Shown: positions 46,708-55,991, numbered from the stretch's first letter. The stretch: DNA of 64,000 nt from Cryobacterium sp. M96 (GCF_002929845.1 NZ_PJJS01000051.1:1-64000); one strand, 5' to 3'. The notes: generated by a model from the sequence alone, not told the origin. Numbers and translations are program-made.

Positions 46708-47110
46708 AGTGAGGTCCCCTTGCTCGCGGTGGATTCGAGGTACCGGGCGAGCACCCGGTCGATTCCGGCGTCCGTCTGCCTGAGGCTGAGGTCGTCATCG
46801 AACGCGGACCAGGCCCGCGATCGGAGCTCCTCGGGATGTCCCCCGGCGGTGATCAGGGCGGAGAACACCACCCGCAGCGGGCGGTTGGTGCGGTAGCACT
46901 TCTCCGACGCGCGCTGCACGAGGGCGAACGCGGCGGCCTTGCCGAGGGCCTCTGCGAGCAGGGTGGTCACCCGTTCGCTGAACACCAGGCCGTCGGTGAG
47001 GTCGAGGTTGCTGCGCATCCGTTCCAGGTCCACGTCGAGCCGGGCCGCCAGCGAGGCCGCGCCCGCGACGTCAACGCGAACGTGCTCACGATCAAACTCG
47101 CCATGGCCTT
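46704..47110 (-). pseudogene. pcaB: PcaB C-terminal remnant (3-carboxymuconate cycloisomerase)
   Basis: About 135 residues matching only the C-terminal part of the fumarase-like PcaB: VAGAASLAARLDVDLERMRS, LTDGLVFSERVTTLLAEALGKAA and a final ARYLES. The N-terminal two-thirds, including the catalytic signature region, are absent. Its stop overlaps the pcaL start, preserving the ancestral pcaB-pcaL coupling. The 5' limit given is where similarity fades. Confidence 0.75.
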
Positions 47111-47128
47111 CGCCCGGGCCGGCGCGCC

Positions 47129-47191
47129 ACGGGGACCGTCACCGACGCCGAATTCGACGCCAACAAGGCGGAGCAGCTCGCCCGCTTCTGA
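47129..47191 (+). pseudogene. Possible SHOCT-domain tail fragment
   Basis: Reading GTVTDAEFDANKAEQLARF then stop. This resembles the short C-terminal (SHOCT) helix pair G.lTdeEFea.Ka.LLar. No upstream part of such a gene is convincing, and it abuts the truncated end of pcaB, so it may mark the deletion junction. Low confidence because the match is short. Confidence 0.35.
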
Positions 47192-47246
47192 GTCGCTGCG
47201 GAGTCGCTTCCGAACGATCTGAGTCTGTGCCGGTAGCGTGGGGTCC

Positions 47247-49496
47247 ATGCTCGAGCTCATGGATGACCGGCCGGACATTCTGCTGCGCCGCGACGGGCGG
47301 CTCGCCCAGATCATCCTGAACCGCCCGGCGGCCCTGAACGCCCTGACCCACGCGATGATCCGACGGATGTCCGCGGTGCTGACCGACTGGGCCGTCGACG
47401 GTCAGGTCGAGACCGTTCTGCTGACCGGTAGCGGCGACCGGGGCCTCTGCGCCGGGGGTGACATCGTGGCGATCTACCGCAGTGCGGACGCGGGCGCGGA
47501 CGATCGAGCGGACGCTGACGCCGAGGCCGCCCGGTTCTTCGCCGACGAGTACCATCTGAACGCGCAGATCCACCGGTTCGCCAAACCGTACCTGGCCGTG
47601 ATGGACGGCGTCGTGCTCGGCGGCGGGGTCGGCGTCTCCGGCCATGCGAACACCCGGATCGTGACCGAGCGCACGCGGCTGGGGATGCCGGAGACCGCGA
47701 TCGGCTTCGTACCCGACGTCGGCGGAAGCTGGCTGTTGTCCCATGCCCCCGGTGAGCTCGGCACCCACCTCGCCCTGACCGCCGCCCTGGTCTCCGGGTC
47801 CGACGCCATCGCACTGGGCCTGGCCGACCACTTCGTGCCGAGCGACCGGCTCCCTGCCCTGGTCCGCACCCTGGCCGAGACCGACGCGGCCGAGGCGGTG
47901 CGCGCCCTGGCCGAGACTCCCCCGCCCTCCGTCCTCCTCGCCCAGCGGCACTGGATCGACGAGTGCTACGCGTCCGATGACGTGGGCGAGATCGTCGCCG
48001 CCCTGCGGCGTTCCCCGGTGGAAGCCGCACGCGACGCCGCCGCCCTCATCCTCACGAGGTCGCCGACCGCACTCGCGGTCACCCTGGCCTCGCTGCGCCG
48101 GGCCCGGCGGCTCCCGAGCCTCGACGAGGCGCTCGATCAGGAGTACCGGGTGACGCTCCGTTTCCTGCAGCGGAGCGAGCTGCAGGAGGGCATCCGGGCC
48201 CAGGTGATCGACAAGGACCGCAGCCCCCGGTGGTCGCCGGCCGGCCTCGGCGAGGTGACGGAGGCATCCGTCGCCGCGTTCTTCGCGCCGCTCGGCGAGC
48301 AGGAGCTGGGGCTCGGAATGGGGCCCGGGCTGGGCGAGGTGCCCTACGTCGACGCCGACCTGATCTTCGTCACCGATCTGCTCACCACGGGTGAGCGCGC
48401 GCGGCTGGCCGCGGCGCGATCGTTCTATCAGGCCGAGGTGCGCCCTCTCGCCGTGGACTACTGGAACCGCGCCGCGTTCCCGTTCGAGCTGCTGCCCCGC
48501 CTCGCCGCGCAGAACCTCGCCGCGACCGGTGCTGCCGCGACCAGCCATCTGCTCACGGGGCTGCTGCAGATGGAGCTGACCCGGGCCGACACCTCGATCT
48601 CCACGTTCTACGGCGTGCACCACGAGCTGTTCGCCGCCGCCATCGACGAGCTCGGCTCACCCGAGCAGCGGGAACGTCTGCTGCCGGGCCTCCTGGCCCT
48701 GGATAAGATCGGGGCCTTCGCCCTGACGGAACCGGAACACGGCTCGGACATCTCCCGCATGATGGAGACCACGGCCACCCGCAGCGGCGACGAGTGGGTG
48801 CTCAACGGCACCAAACGCTGGATCGGCAACGGCGCCATGGCCGACTACGTGCTGGTCTGGGCCCGGGACACCGCGGACGGGCAGATCAAGGGATTCATCG
48901 TCGAGACGGAGCGGCCCGGGTTCACGGCCACCCCGATCGAGAACAAGATCGCGGTGCGGATCGTGCAGAACGCCGACATCACCCTCACGGAGGTGCGGAT
49001 CCCGTACACGAACTGGCTGCCGGGCAGCCGGAGCTTTCAGGACACGAACGTGCTGCTCCGGAACTCGCGGATCTGGGTGTCGTGGCAGGCGGTCGGCCAG
49101 CAGCTCGCCGCCTTCGACGTGGCCCGCGCCTATGCGCTGGAGCGGCGCCAGTTCGGCATGCCCATCGCATCCTTCCAGCTGGTGCAGGAGCAGCTCTCCC
49201 GCATGATCGGCAACGCCACCTTGTCGCTGTCGCTGATGGTGCAGATGGCGCGACTGCAGGAGAGCGGGCGGCTCACGATGGACCAGGCGGCCCTCGCGAA
49301 GGCGACCTGCACGACCCGGATGCGCGAAACGGTGGCCCTGGGCCGCGGTCTGCTCGGCGGCAACGGCATCAGCACCCGGTACGAGATGGCCAAGATCTTC
49401 GCCGACGCCGAGGCGATCTACTCCTACGAGGGCAGCTACGAGATCAACGCGCTGTTGGTCGGCCGGGCCGTAACCGGCATCTCCGCCTTCAGCTGA
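47247..49496 (+). CDS. 3-hydroxyisobutyryl-CoA hydrolase / acyl-CoA dehydrogenase fusion
   Basis: About 749 residues joining two valine-catabolism-like enzymes. Residues 1-about 345 are an enoyl-CoA-hydratase-fold 3-hydroxyisobutyryl-CoA hydrolase: LCAGGDIVAIYRS (oxyanion hole), GGGVGVSGHA, and MPETAIGFVPDVGGSWLLS with the family Glu and Asp. From about 365 on comes an acyl-CoA dehydrogenase: GAFALTEPEHGSDISRM (FAD/substrate), RRQFGMPIASFQL, LLGGNGISTRYEMAK and the catalytic-Glu motif YSYEGSYEINALL. A short linker (GMGPGLGEVPYVDADL) joins them with no stop. ATG 47247 has GGGG just upstream; GTG 47238 is possible. In most relatives these are two proteins. Confidence 0.88.
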   Translation: MLELMDDRPDILLRRDGRLAQIILNRPAALNALTHAMIRRMSAVLTDWAVDGQVETVLLTGSGDRGLCAGGDIVAIYRSADAGADDRADADAEAARFFADEYHLNAQIHRFAKPYLAVMDGVVLGGGVGVSGHANTRIVTERTRLGMPETAIGFVPDVGGSWLLSHAPGELGTHLALTAALVSGSDAIALGLADHFVPSDRLPALVRTLAETDAAEAVRALAETPPPSVLLAQRHWIDECYASDDVGEIVAALRRSPVEAARDAAALILTRSPTALAVTLASLRRARRLPSLDEALDQEYRVTLRFLQRSELQEGIRAQVIDKDRSPRWSPAGLGEVTEASVAAFFAPLGEQELGLGMGPGLGEVPYVDADLIFVTDLLTTGERARLAAARSFYQAEVRPLAVDYWNRAAFPFELLPRLAAQNLAATGAAATSHLLTGLLQMELTRADTSISTFYGVHHELFAAAIDELGSPEQRERLLPGLLALDKIGAFALTEPEHGSDISRMMETTATRSGDEWVLNGTKRWIGNGAMADYVLVWARDTADGQIKGFIVETERPGFTATPIENKIAVRIVQNADITLTEVRIPYTNWLPGSRSFQDTNVLLRNSRIWVSWQAVGQQLAAFDVARAYALERRQFGMPIASFQLVQEQLSRMIGNATLSLSLMVQMARLQESGRLTMDQAALAKATCTTRMRETVALGRGLLGGNGISTRYEMAKIFADAEAIYSYEGSYEINALLVGRAVTGISAFS

Positions 49497-49509
49497 TCAC
49501 CGCTCGTCC

Positions 49510-49596
49510 GAACGAATTCGACGGAGATTCTGTCCGAATCAGCCCTGAAAACTCCGAAAAGGCAGTTGTGAACGAGAATCTCCGTCGAATTGGTTC
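49510..49596. repeat. Inverted repeat with TCTCCGTCGAATT arms
   Basis: Arms 49510-49531 and 49575-49596 (22 nt) pair with one mismatch; 17 bp (AATTCGACGGAGATTCT) are perfect. The loop is 43 nt. It lies between convergent genes, so it could be a bidirectional terminator, but the same 15-bp core occurs at 125-139, which suggests a mobile or dispersed extragenic element. Confidence 0.75.
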
Positions 49597-49620
49597 AACA
49601 CCGAACCTGGCGCGCATCGG

Positions 49621-50760
49621 CTAGGGTGTCGCGCCGGTCGCCCCGAGCGGCGGGGCAGGCGGGGCCGATTCAATCGGCGCGACCGGCGGCACCGGAACCG
49701 ACGCGACCGGAACCGGCGGCGTGGGAGCGTTCCAGGCCTTGATGACGGCCCAGCCCACGGCGGCGATCGGCACCGAGATGACCGCGCCGACGATGCCGCC
49801 CAGGATCGTGCCGGCCGTCAGTGCCAGCAGGATCACCAGGCCGTGCAGGCGCAGTGACTTGCCGAGCACCACCGGGGACAGGAAGTTGCCCTCGAGCTGG
49901 TTGACTGCGACCACGATCGTGACCACGATGATGGCGGTGGTCAGGTCGTTCGTGACGAGGGCCACCAGTGCGGCCAGGATGCCGGCGGCCGTCGCCCCGA
50001 CGATGGGGATGAACGCGCCGACGAAGACGATGACGGCGAGCGGCAGCGCCAGCGGAACCTGCAGGATCCACAGTCCGATCCCGATGAACAGGGCGTCGAC
50101 GAACGCGACGATCGCCGTGCCGCGCACGTAGTTGCCGAATACCTCGACGCTGCTCACGCCGACGCGTACGGCCCGCTCGTGCCGCTTGCCGGCGAGCGGC
50201 TGGATGAGGAAGCTCCAAATGCGGGGGCCGTCCTTCAGGAAATAGAAGAGCACGACGAGGCCGAGCACCACGCCGGCCACGATCTCGGCGGCCACGGAGA
50301 CCCCGACCAGGGCCCCGGACCCGAACTGGCTGCTGGTGGCGAAGTCGATGACCGATTCGCGCACCGAATCGATCTGAGCGGAATCGATCGGCAGCGTGCC
50401 GCTGGTGAGCAGTTCCTGCAGGCTGTCGAGCCCCTCGCTGGCCGAGGTGAAGAGGGTGTCCCACTCGCCGCGGATGCCGAACACCACGAGGGTAACGACG
50501 CCACCGAAGACCGCGACGCTCAAGATCAGGGTGATCGCCGCAGCAAGGGATTCGTTCGCCCCGCGGGCCAGCAGGAACCGCATGAAGGGGCGCAGCGCCG
50601 ACGCCACGATCAGGGCGATCAGGAGCGGGGTGAAGACCAGCTTGAGCTGCGTGATCCCGTAGATGGCCACCACCAGCAGGGCGAGGACCAGCAGGGCCTG
50701 ACCGGAGCGGATGGCGGCCCGGCCGAGATAGTCCGTCCAGGACGAAGTGGGCGTGGTCAT
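49621..50760 (-). CDS. AI-2E family transporter (PerM-like)
   Basis: A 379-residue membrane protein of the UPF0118/AI-2E exporter family. Segments LVFTPLLIALIVASALRP, VLFYFLKDGPRIW, GTAIVAFVDALFIGIGLWIL and QLEGNFLSPVVLGKSLRLH are characteristic, with about eight helices. The C-terminal 35 residues are Pro/Ala/Val-rich. Family members have been linked to AI-2 release or to Na+/H+ antiport; which applies cannot be told here. The ATG 50760 follows GGAGATCCCC, a better start than the in-frame codon at 50772. Confidence 0.87.
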   Translation of the reverse strand: MTTPTSSWTDYLGRAAIRSGQALLVLALLVVAIYGITQLKLVFTPLLIALIVASALRPFMRFLLARGANESLAAAITLILSVAVFGGVVTLVVFGIRGEWDTLFTSASEGLDSLQELLTSGTLPIDSAQIDSVRESVIDFATSSQFGSGALVGVSVAAEIVAGVVLGLVVLFYFLKDGPRIWSFLIQPLAGKRHERAVRVGVSSVEVFGNYVRGTAIVAFVDALFIGIGLWILQVPLALPLAVIVFVGAFIPIVGATAAGILAALVALVTNDLTTAIIVVTIVVAVNQLEGNFLSPVVLGKSLRLHGLVILLALTAGTILGGIVGAVISVPIAAVGWAVIKAWNAPTPPVPVASVPVPPVAPIESAPPAPPLGATGATP

Positions 50761-50867
50761 GGGGATCTCCAAACGAGGCGAACGACGGCTGAGCCACCAA
50801 GCCTAGCCAGACTGCCTCGCCAGACTGCCGGTAGCGCGTGTCGGCCGTGTGACGTACACTCCCTACA

Positions 50868-50883
50868 TCGAACATTCGTTCTA
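50868..50883. promoter_or_regulatory. LexA (SOS) box before dnaE2
   Basis: TCGAACATTCGTTCTA matches the actinobacterial/Gram-positive SOS box CGAAC-N4-GTTCG with one deviation at the right end. It lies 40 nt before the dnaE2 start, just after a TACACT that could be a -10. DnaE2 genes are standard LexA targets. Confidence 0.85.
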
Positions 50884-50922
50884 TCTATCACCCGTCGACC
50901 TGCCCGCCAGAGGAGTACACAC

Positions 50923-53900
50923 ATGTTCGCACACCTCCACGTCGCGAGCGCCTACTCCACGCACTTCGGGGTCACACTCCCCCAGGCGCTGGTGGAGCAG
51001 ACGCAGGCGCAGAACGGCTCCTTCCTGGCCCTCACCGACCGGGACGGTCTCTACGGCGCGGTCAAGCACGTGCGCGCCTGCGCGGCCGCGGGTATCCGGC
51101 CGGGGCTGGGCGCCGACCTCGCGGTGCACGACGACGACGGGCATCCGTTGGGCCGGATCGTGGTGCTCGCCCATGGTGATATGAACGGTCGTGGCTATGC
51201 GGCCCTCTGCCGCGCGGTCAGCGCCGCCCACAACAGCGCCGCGCACAGCGCGTCGGGGCGCCCCAGCATCGCCCGCTCGCACCTCGCCGAGCTGGCCGGA
51301 CTGCGCTGCCTCACCGTGCTGCTCGGCCCTACCTCCGATGTGGGCCAATCGGTCGAGCGCCGCGACACCGACGCGGCCGGCGCCTGCCTCACCGCGTGGC
51401 TGCGCGCCCTGCCGCCGCAGTCGGTGGTGGGTGAAATCGTCTGCCATCTGGCGGCGCCGGGGACTCCCGGCAGCGTGACGCCGGCCACCCGCATGCTCGC
51501 CCTCTTCGAGCACGCCGCGCTGCCCGCCGTGCTCACCAACGCCGTGCGCTACGGCACCCCCGACGAGGCCGTCACCGCCGACCTGGCCGACGCGGCCCGC
51601 ACCCTGACGGCGCTGGCGAACCTGGAGCAGCTGCAGACCAACGGCCAGGCCTGGCTGAAACCCGAAGTCGCCATGAGGCAGGTGGCGCGCATGGTCGTCG
51701 ACGCCGGGCTGCACGACGACGGCGCCGTCGACCGACTGTTCCGCGACACCGAGCAGCTTGCCGAGCGGTGCAGCCTCGACCCGGACTCCGACATCGGCCT
51801 GGGTCGCCCGCGCATGCCGGAGGCACGCATCATCGGCGTCAGCGGCGACCCGCTGACCGAGCTGCACGCCCGGGCCCGGGCCGGCATCGACGACCGCTAC
51901 CCCGTCACGTCGCCGGCGGGCCGGTCGCTGGCGGATGCTGCGCACGCACGTCTCGTGCATGAGCTGAAGACGGTGGAGCACCTCGGTTTCGCCGGCTACT
52001 TCCTCACCGTCGCCCGGGTGGCGGACATCATCCGGGAGATGGGCATCCGCATCCAGGCGCGCGGGTCCGGGGTGGGCTCGGTGCTCAACTACGCCCTGCA
52101 CACCTCCTCCGTCGAGCCCATCTCCAACGGGCTGCTCTGGGAGCGATTCCTCTCCCCCGAGCGGCAGACCCTGCCCGACATCGACCTCGACGTCGAGTCC
52201 GCCAGAAGGCACGACGTCTATCGCACGCTCTTCGACACCTTCGGCAGCGATCGGGTGTCGCTGATGTCCATGACGAACGCCTACCGCGGCCGCGGGGCCG
52301 TGCGCGACGCCGGCCTGGCCCTCGGCATGAATCACGAGCAGGTGGCCGCGGTGGCCAAGCAGATGTGGCGCTTCAACGCGCGCGACTTCCGCCGCGCCCT
52401 GGCCGAGAAGCCCGAGCTCGAGCCGTTGGCCGCCGAGGTGCGCGCCTCCTCGCAGCTCGACCTGCTGGTCGACCTGACCGCCAAACTCGACCGGCTTCCC
52501 CGGCACATCTCCGTGCACCCCTGCGGCGTCATCCTCTCCGACGCCTCCCTGCTCGACCGCACCCCGGTGCAGGCGTCCGGCATGGGGCTGCCCATGTCCC
52601 AGTTCGACAAGCACGACATGGACCCGATGGGCCTGATCAAGCTGGACATCCTCGGTGTGCGCATGCAGTCGGCCATGGCCCACGCCGTCGAGGAACATCA
52701 CCGATTGTCGGGCGAGACCATTGACCTCGACCGAATCCCACTGAACGACCCGGACACCTTCGAACTGATCCGCTCCACTCGCACCCTCGGCATCTTCCAG
52801 ATCGAATCTCCCGGCCAGATGGAGCTGGTCGGCAAGCTGCAGCCCGAGGTGTTCAACGACCTCACCGTGGAGATCTCCCTGTTCCGGCCCGGGCCGATGC
52901 AGAACAACATGCCCCTGAAATACCTTCAGGCCCGGCATGGGGAGGTGATGCCCGACTACATCCACCCTCGGTTCGAGCCGTTCCTCCGGGAGACCCAGGG
53001 TGTGGTGATCTTCCACGAGCAGGTGATGCGACTGTTCGACGAACTCACCGGCTGCGGGCTCGGCCGAGCGGATGTCTTCCGCCGCCACCTTGGCAAACCG
53101 GAGCAGCTTGCCCGGATCGAGGAGTACGTGCGGATGCGTGCCCTCGAGCGCGGGTTCACCCCCGCCGTGATCGACCGCGCCTGGAGGGTGCTCGCCGGGT
53201 TCGGTAGTTTCGGTTTCGCCAAGGCGCACGGGGCGGCGTTCGCCCTGCCCACCTACCAGTCCGCCTGGCTCAAGACCCACCACCCCGCGGTGTTCCTGGC
53301 CGGACTCCTCACCCACGCCCCCGGTATGTGGCCGAAAGACCTGATCGTGGCCGAGGCTCGGCTGCTCGGCGTGCCGGTACTGGGCCTGGACGTGCAACAC
53401 AGCGCCCTCGACTACCGGGTGGAGCAGATCGACGGCGAGCAGTCCGACGGCGGCCGGCGCGGCATCCGTCTCGCCCTGCCGGAACTCTCCGGCTGCACGG
53501 CCGCCGAACGCGCCCGCATCGTGCGCCACCAGCCGTTCACCTCGCTGCAGGACTTCCGGGACCGGGTGCGCCCGCGGCGCAGCACGTTCGAGGCGCTCGC
53601 CCGGGTGGGAGCGCTCGACAGCTTCATCGGGTACGACCGCACCCGTCGGCACGAGCTGCTCGCCCACATCCAGTCTCTCCGCGGCACAGCGGTCACCATC
53701 CACGACGACCAGCTCGCCTTCGACGTGCCTCTGCCGGTGCTCGAATACGAGGGGTCCCGGTTCAACGCGGTGACCTCGCTCGAGCTGCGCGGCCGCAGCC
53801 AGACCGACCTCGAACTCAGGGATCTGGGCCTGGCGGTGTCCGGGCACCAGATGGCCCGGTTCTACCCGCTGTTCACGGAGCTGGGCGTTACGCCGGCCTC

Positions 53901-54327
53901 CGAGCTGATCAACCTGCCCGGCGGCACCGAGGTGCTCCTGGCCGGGGTGCGCCGAGCCACGAACACGCCGCCGATGCGAAACGGGCGCCGGGTGGTCTTC
54001 GTCAGCCTCGACGACGGCACCGGACCGGTCTCGAACGTCGTGTTCTTCCACGACGCCCAGGAGCGCATCGGCGGCCCGGTGTTCCACACCGGCCAACTGC
54101 TGGTGCGCGGCCGCACCCGTCGGTCCGGCGCGAAGGGCGTCTCCGTCACGGGCGAGAACCTGTGGGATCTCACGGATGTCGCCCGCCGGGTCAAGCTGCG
54201 TCACGCGGGCGAGGCGGCCGCCCGGAACGCCGACCGCGCCCACGACCTGGCCGACGAACTGGCCGAGGACCTGGCGGCCATGGCGACCACGAATGTGCAC
54301 CATCTATGGCCCCGACGCACCGCCTGA
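50923..54327 (+). CDS. dnaE2: Error-prone DNA polymerase III alpha subunit DnaE2 (ImuC)
   Basis: A 1134-residue C-family polymerase used in SOS mutagenesis and lesion tolerance. The N-terminal PHP domain starts FAHLHVASAYSTHFGVTLPQ. The palm carries PDIDLDVES, and RGSGVGSVLNYALH, GIFQIESPGQMELV and SFGFAKAHGAAFALPTYQSAW are DnaE hallmarks. The C-terminal OB fold shows VVFVSLDDGTGPVSNVVF. AGAGGAG precedes ATG 50923, which fixes the start although the frame is open further upstream. The usual partners ImuA/ImuB are not adjacent. A LexA box sits in its promoter. Confidence 0.93.
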   Translation: MFAHLHVASAYSTHFGVTLPQALVEQTQAQNGSFLALTDRDGLYGAVKHVRACAAAGIRPGLGADLAVHDDDGHPLGRIVVLAHGDMNGRGYAALCRAVSAAHNSAAHSASGRPSIARSHLAELAGLRCLTVLLGPTSDVGQSVERRDTDAAGACLTAWLRALPPQSVVGEIVCHLAAPGTPGSVTPATRMLALFEHAALPAVLTNAVRYGTPDEAVTADLADAARTLTALANLEQLQTNGQAWLKPEVAMRQVARMVVDAGLHDDGAVDRLFRDTEQLAERCSLDPDSDIGLGRPRMPEARIIGVSGDPLTELHARARAGIDDRYPVTSPAGRSLADAAHARLVHELKTVEHLGFAGYFLTVARVADIIREMGIRIQARGSGVGSVLNYALHTSSVEPISNGLLWERFLSPERQTLPDIDLDVESARRHDVYRTLFDTFGSDRVSLMSMTNAYRGRGAVRDAGLALGMNHEQVAAVAKQMWRFNARDFRRALAEKPELEPLAAEVRASSQLDLLVDLTAKLDRLPRHISVHPCGVILSDASLLDRTPVQASGMGLPMSQFDKHDMDPMGLIKLDILGVRMQSAMAHAVEEHHRLSGETIDLDRIPLNDPDTFELIRSTRTLGIFQIESPGQMELVGKLQPEVFNDLTVEISLFRPGPMQNNMPLKYLQARHGEVMPDYIHPRFEPFLRETQGVVIFHEQVMRLFDELTGCGLGRADVFRRHLGKPEQLARIEEYVRMRALERGFTPAVIDRAWRVLAGFGSFGFAKAHGAAFALPTYQSAWLKTHHPAVFLAGLLTHAPGMWPKDLIVAEARLLGVPVLGLDVQHSALDYRVEQIDGEQSDGGRRGIRLALPELSGCTAAERARIVRHQPFTSLQDFRDRVRPRRSTFEALARVGALDSFIGYDRTRRHELLAHIQSLRGTAVTIHDDQLAFDVPLPVLEYEGSRFNAVTSLELRGRSQTDLELRDLGLAVSGHQMARFYPLFTELGVTPASELINLPGGTEVLLAGVRRATNTPPMRNGRRVVFVSLDDGTGPVSNVVFFHDAQERIGGPVFHTGQLLVRGRTRRSGAKGVSVTGENLWDLTDVARRVKLRHAGEAAARNADRAHDLADELAEDLAAMATTNVHHLWPRRTA

Positions 54328-54348
54328 CCCGCGCTTACACTGGTGTCC

Positions 54349-54891
54349 ATGACCGAGAAACAGCGCTACGACGTGCTTCGTCAGTACGCCGACTTCGAAC
54401 TGCGTCACTATCCCCGCACCGTGCTGGTGCAGGTGGAGGTGGCCGGGGACTTCTCCGCGGCCGGCAACCGCGGCTTCGGGCCGCTCTTCCAATACATCAG
54501 CGGCAACAACCAGACCTCGACACGCCTCGCGATGACCGCGCCCGTGATCCAGGAGACCACGACCCCGCAGAGCCACACCGTCAGCTTCGTCCTCCCCGAC
54601 GGGATGCCGCCCGCGGAGGTGCCCGTGCCCCGCGACGCGCAGGTCAGCACGAAGGAGGTCCCCGAGCGCACGGTCGCCGCCCGCCGCTTCAACGGCGGCT
54701 GGAGCGAGGAAAGGTTCGCGCAGAACGGCACCCTCCTCGTCGACGCGGTGAGCCGCGAGGGTCTCCTGCTCGCAGGCCGACCCTATTTCGCCCGCTTCGA
54801 CCCACCCTGGAAGCCGGGCTTCCTCAGGCACAACGAAGCGCTCATCGCCGTCACCGTCACCGGTTCCGGTTCCGGTTCCGGAATCTCCTAG
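54349..54891 (+). CDS. SOUL family heme-binding protein
   Basis: A 180-residue SOUL-domain protein. Hallmarks are YADFELRHYPRTVLVQVEV at the start, RLAMTAPVIQE and the closing RYDPPW-like FARFDPPWKPGFLRHNEALI. SOUL proteins bind heme or related tetrapyrroles in eukaryotes; bacterial roles are not established. A 6-bp GGTTCC repeat gives a GSGSGSG tail. It follows dnaE2 by 22 nt, but a functional link is not evident. Confidence 0.88.
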   Translation: MTEKQRYDVLRQYADFELRHYPRTVLVQVEVAGDFSAAGNRGFGPLFQYISGNNQTSTRLAMTAPVIQETTTPQSHTVSFVLPDGMPPAEVPVPRDAQVSTKEVPERTVAARRFNGGWSEERFAQNGTLLVDAVSREGLLLAGRPYFARFDPPWKPGFLRHNEALIAVTVTGSGSGSGIS

Positions 54892-54943
54892 TCGTCGGAA
54901 TTGTCCGTCGAGCTGCCGTGTTGTCGGTCATCACCCGACGCGT

Positions 54944-55914
54944 CGCGTAGACCATGCCCGCGAAGGCACCGGCCATGGTCAGCGGAGCCACCTCATTCGT
55001 TCCGATCACGGCCGCCGCGGTCTGCACGAGCGGGCTGCCGTCGGCGCGATGCACTCCGAAAGCCGCGGCCGTCTGAAGGATGCCGCACAGGTCCAGTTTC
55101 TTCGCCATCCCGATGAAACCCGTATTGATCGAGCCGAGGGTGGACTCGAGCGCGCTGGAGTTTCTGCCGCTCTCCCCGGCGTCGTTTCTCGGGTTTCGGT
55201 TCTGAAAATCATAGTTCTGCGGCCCCGACAACTGTCGTTGAACGTGCCCTGGATGGCCGGTTGAACCGGTGTGGCCACGGCAGCCTGGAATTCCGCTGCG
55301 GTGATCTTCTCGTGCTCGACCATCTCGCGCGGGATGTAGTCCCGGCGTGCCTTGTTGACTGCGTAGCCGTTGGTCTCACTGCCGGGATTGTCGAGGCGGA
55401 ACTTGGCCGGGTTGTCCACGATCTCCACCAGGTTTGCGGCCTGCGGCAGGGTGAGCTCTGCGGCCGTCGTGCCGAAGTAGTAGTTCGCCGCGGCCTCGTT
55501 GCCGTAGACGGTGCCGCCGAAACCGGTGATGTTGAGGTACTGGCGCAGGATGTCGTTCTGGGGGAATTTCTTCTCCGCCCCGATTGCGAGGCGCATTTTC
55601 TTGATCTCGCGGGCGGGGGTGGCGGCGATGACGGCATCCCGGGCGTAGGGGCTGATCTCGTCCCAGTCGACCTCGATGCGGTTCTGATCGTAGAAAGAGG
55701 CCAGCAGCACGGACGTGCCGTCGTTCTGGGCGGCGTAGGTGTTGCTCTTCTGGGAGAGCGGTTCGATGTCCGGGTAGCCCGGCAGACTCTCGAACACGGC
55801 ACTCGAAACCACGAGGCCCAGCCCTCCGATGAGCAGAAATGCGAGTCCGCCACCGAGCCAGCAAATGCCGATCAGTCGAACCACTCCGGCTTTTCTGCGG
55901 TTGGCAGGAGGCAT
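54944..55914 (-). pseudogene. Class A penicillin-binding protein, deleted and frameshifted
   Basis: The start is sound: a membrane anchor (LIGICWLGGGLAFLLIGGLG) then DQNRIEVDWDEISPYARDAVIAA. At that point a deletion has removed the EDxxFYxHxG glycosyltransferase catalytic Glu region. Sequence resumes at REIKKMRLAIGAEKKFPQND and runs through LNITGFGGTVYGNEAAANYYF, LTLPQAANLVEIVDNP and KITAAEFQAAV. After about 55220 another shift joins a late transpeptidase piece (NSSALESTLGSINTGFIGMA, GTNEVAPLTMAGAFAGMVYA). The SxxK and KTG motifs are missing. About 1 kb remains of some 2.2 kb. It cannot be a working PBP. Confidence 0.85.
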
Positions 55915-55991
55915 CCTCTGGCTTACTGCGCAGAAAAGGCGTGGCACCGCTAGAGATGCCACGCCTCGTCTGGTTCGAGTGTGATTCGCGT

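Noticed and set aside
50881-54303. 1140-codon minus-strand open frame antisense to dnaE2
   Set aside because: DnaE2 motifs, RBS and SOS box support the plus strand; the antisense product shows no domain.
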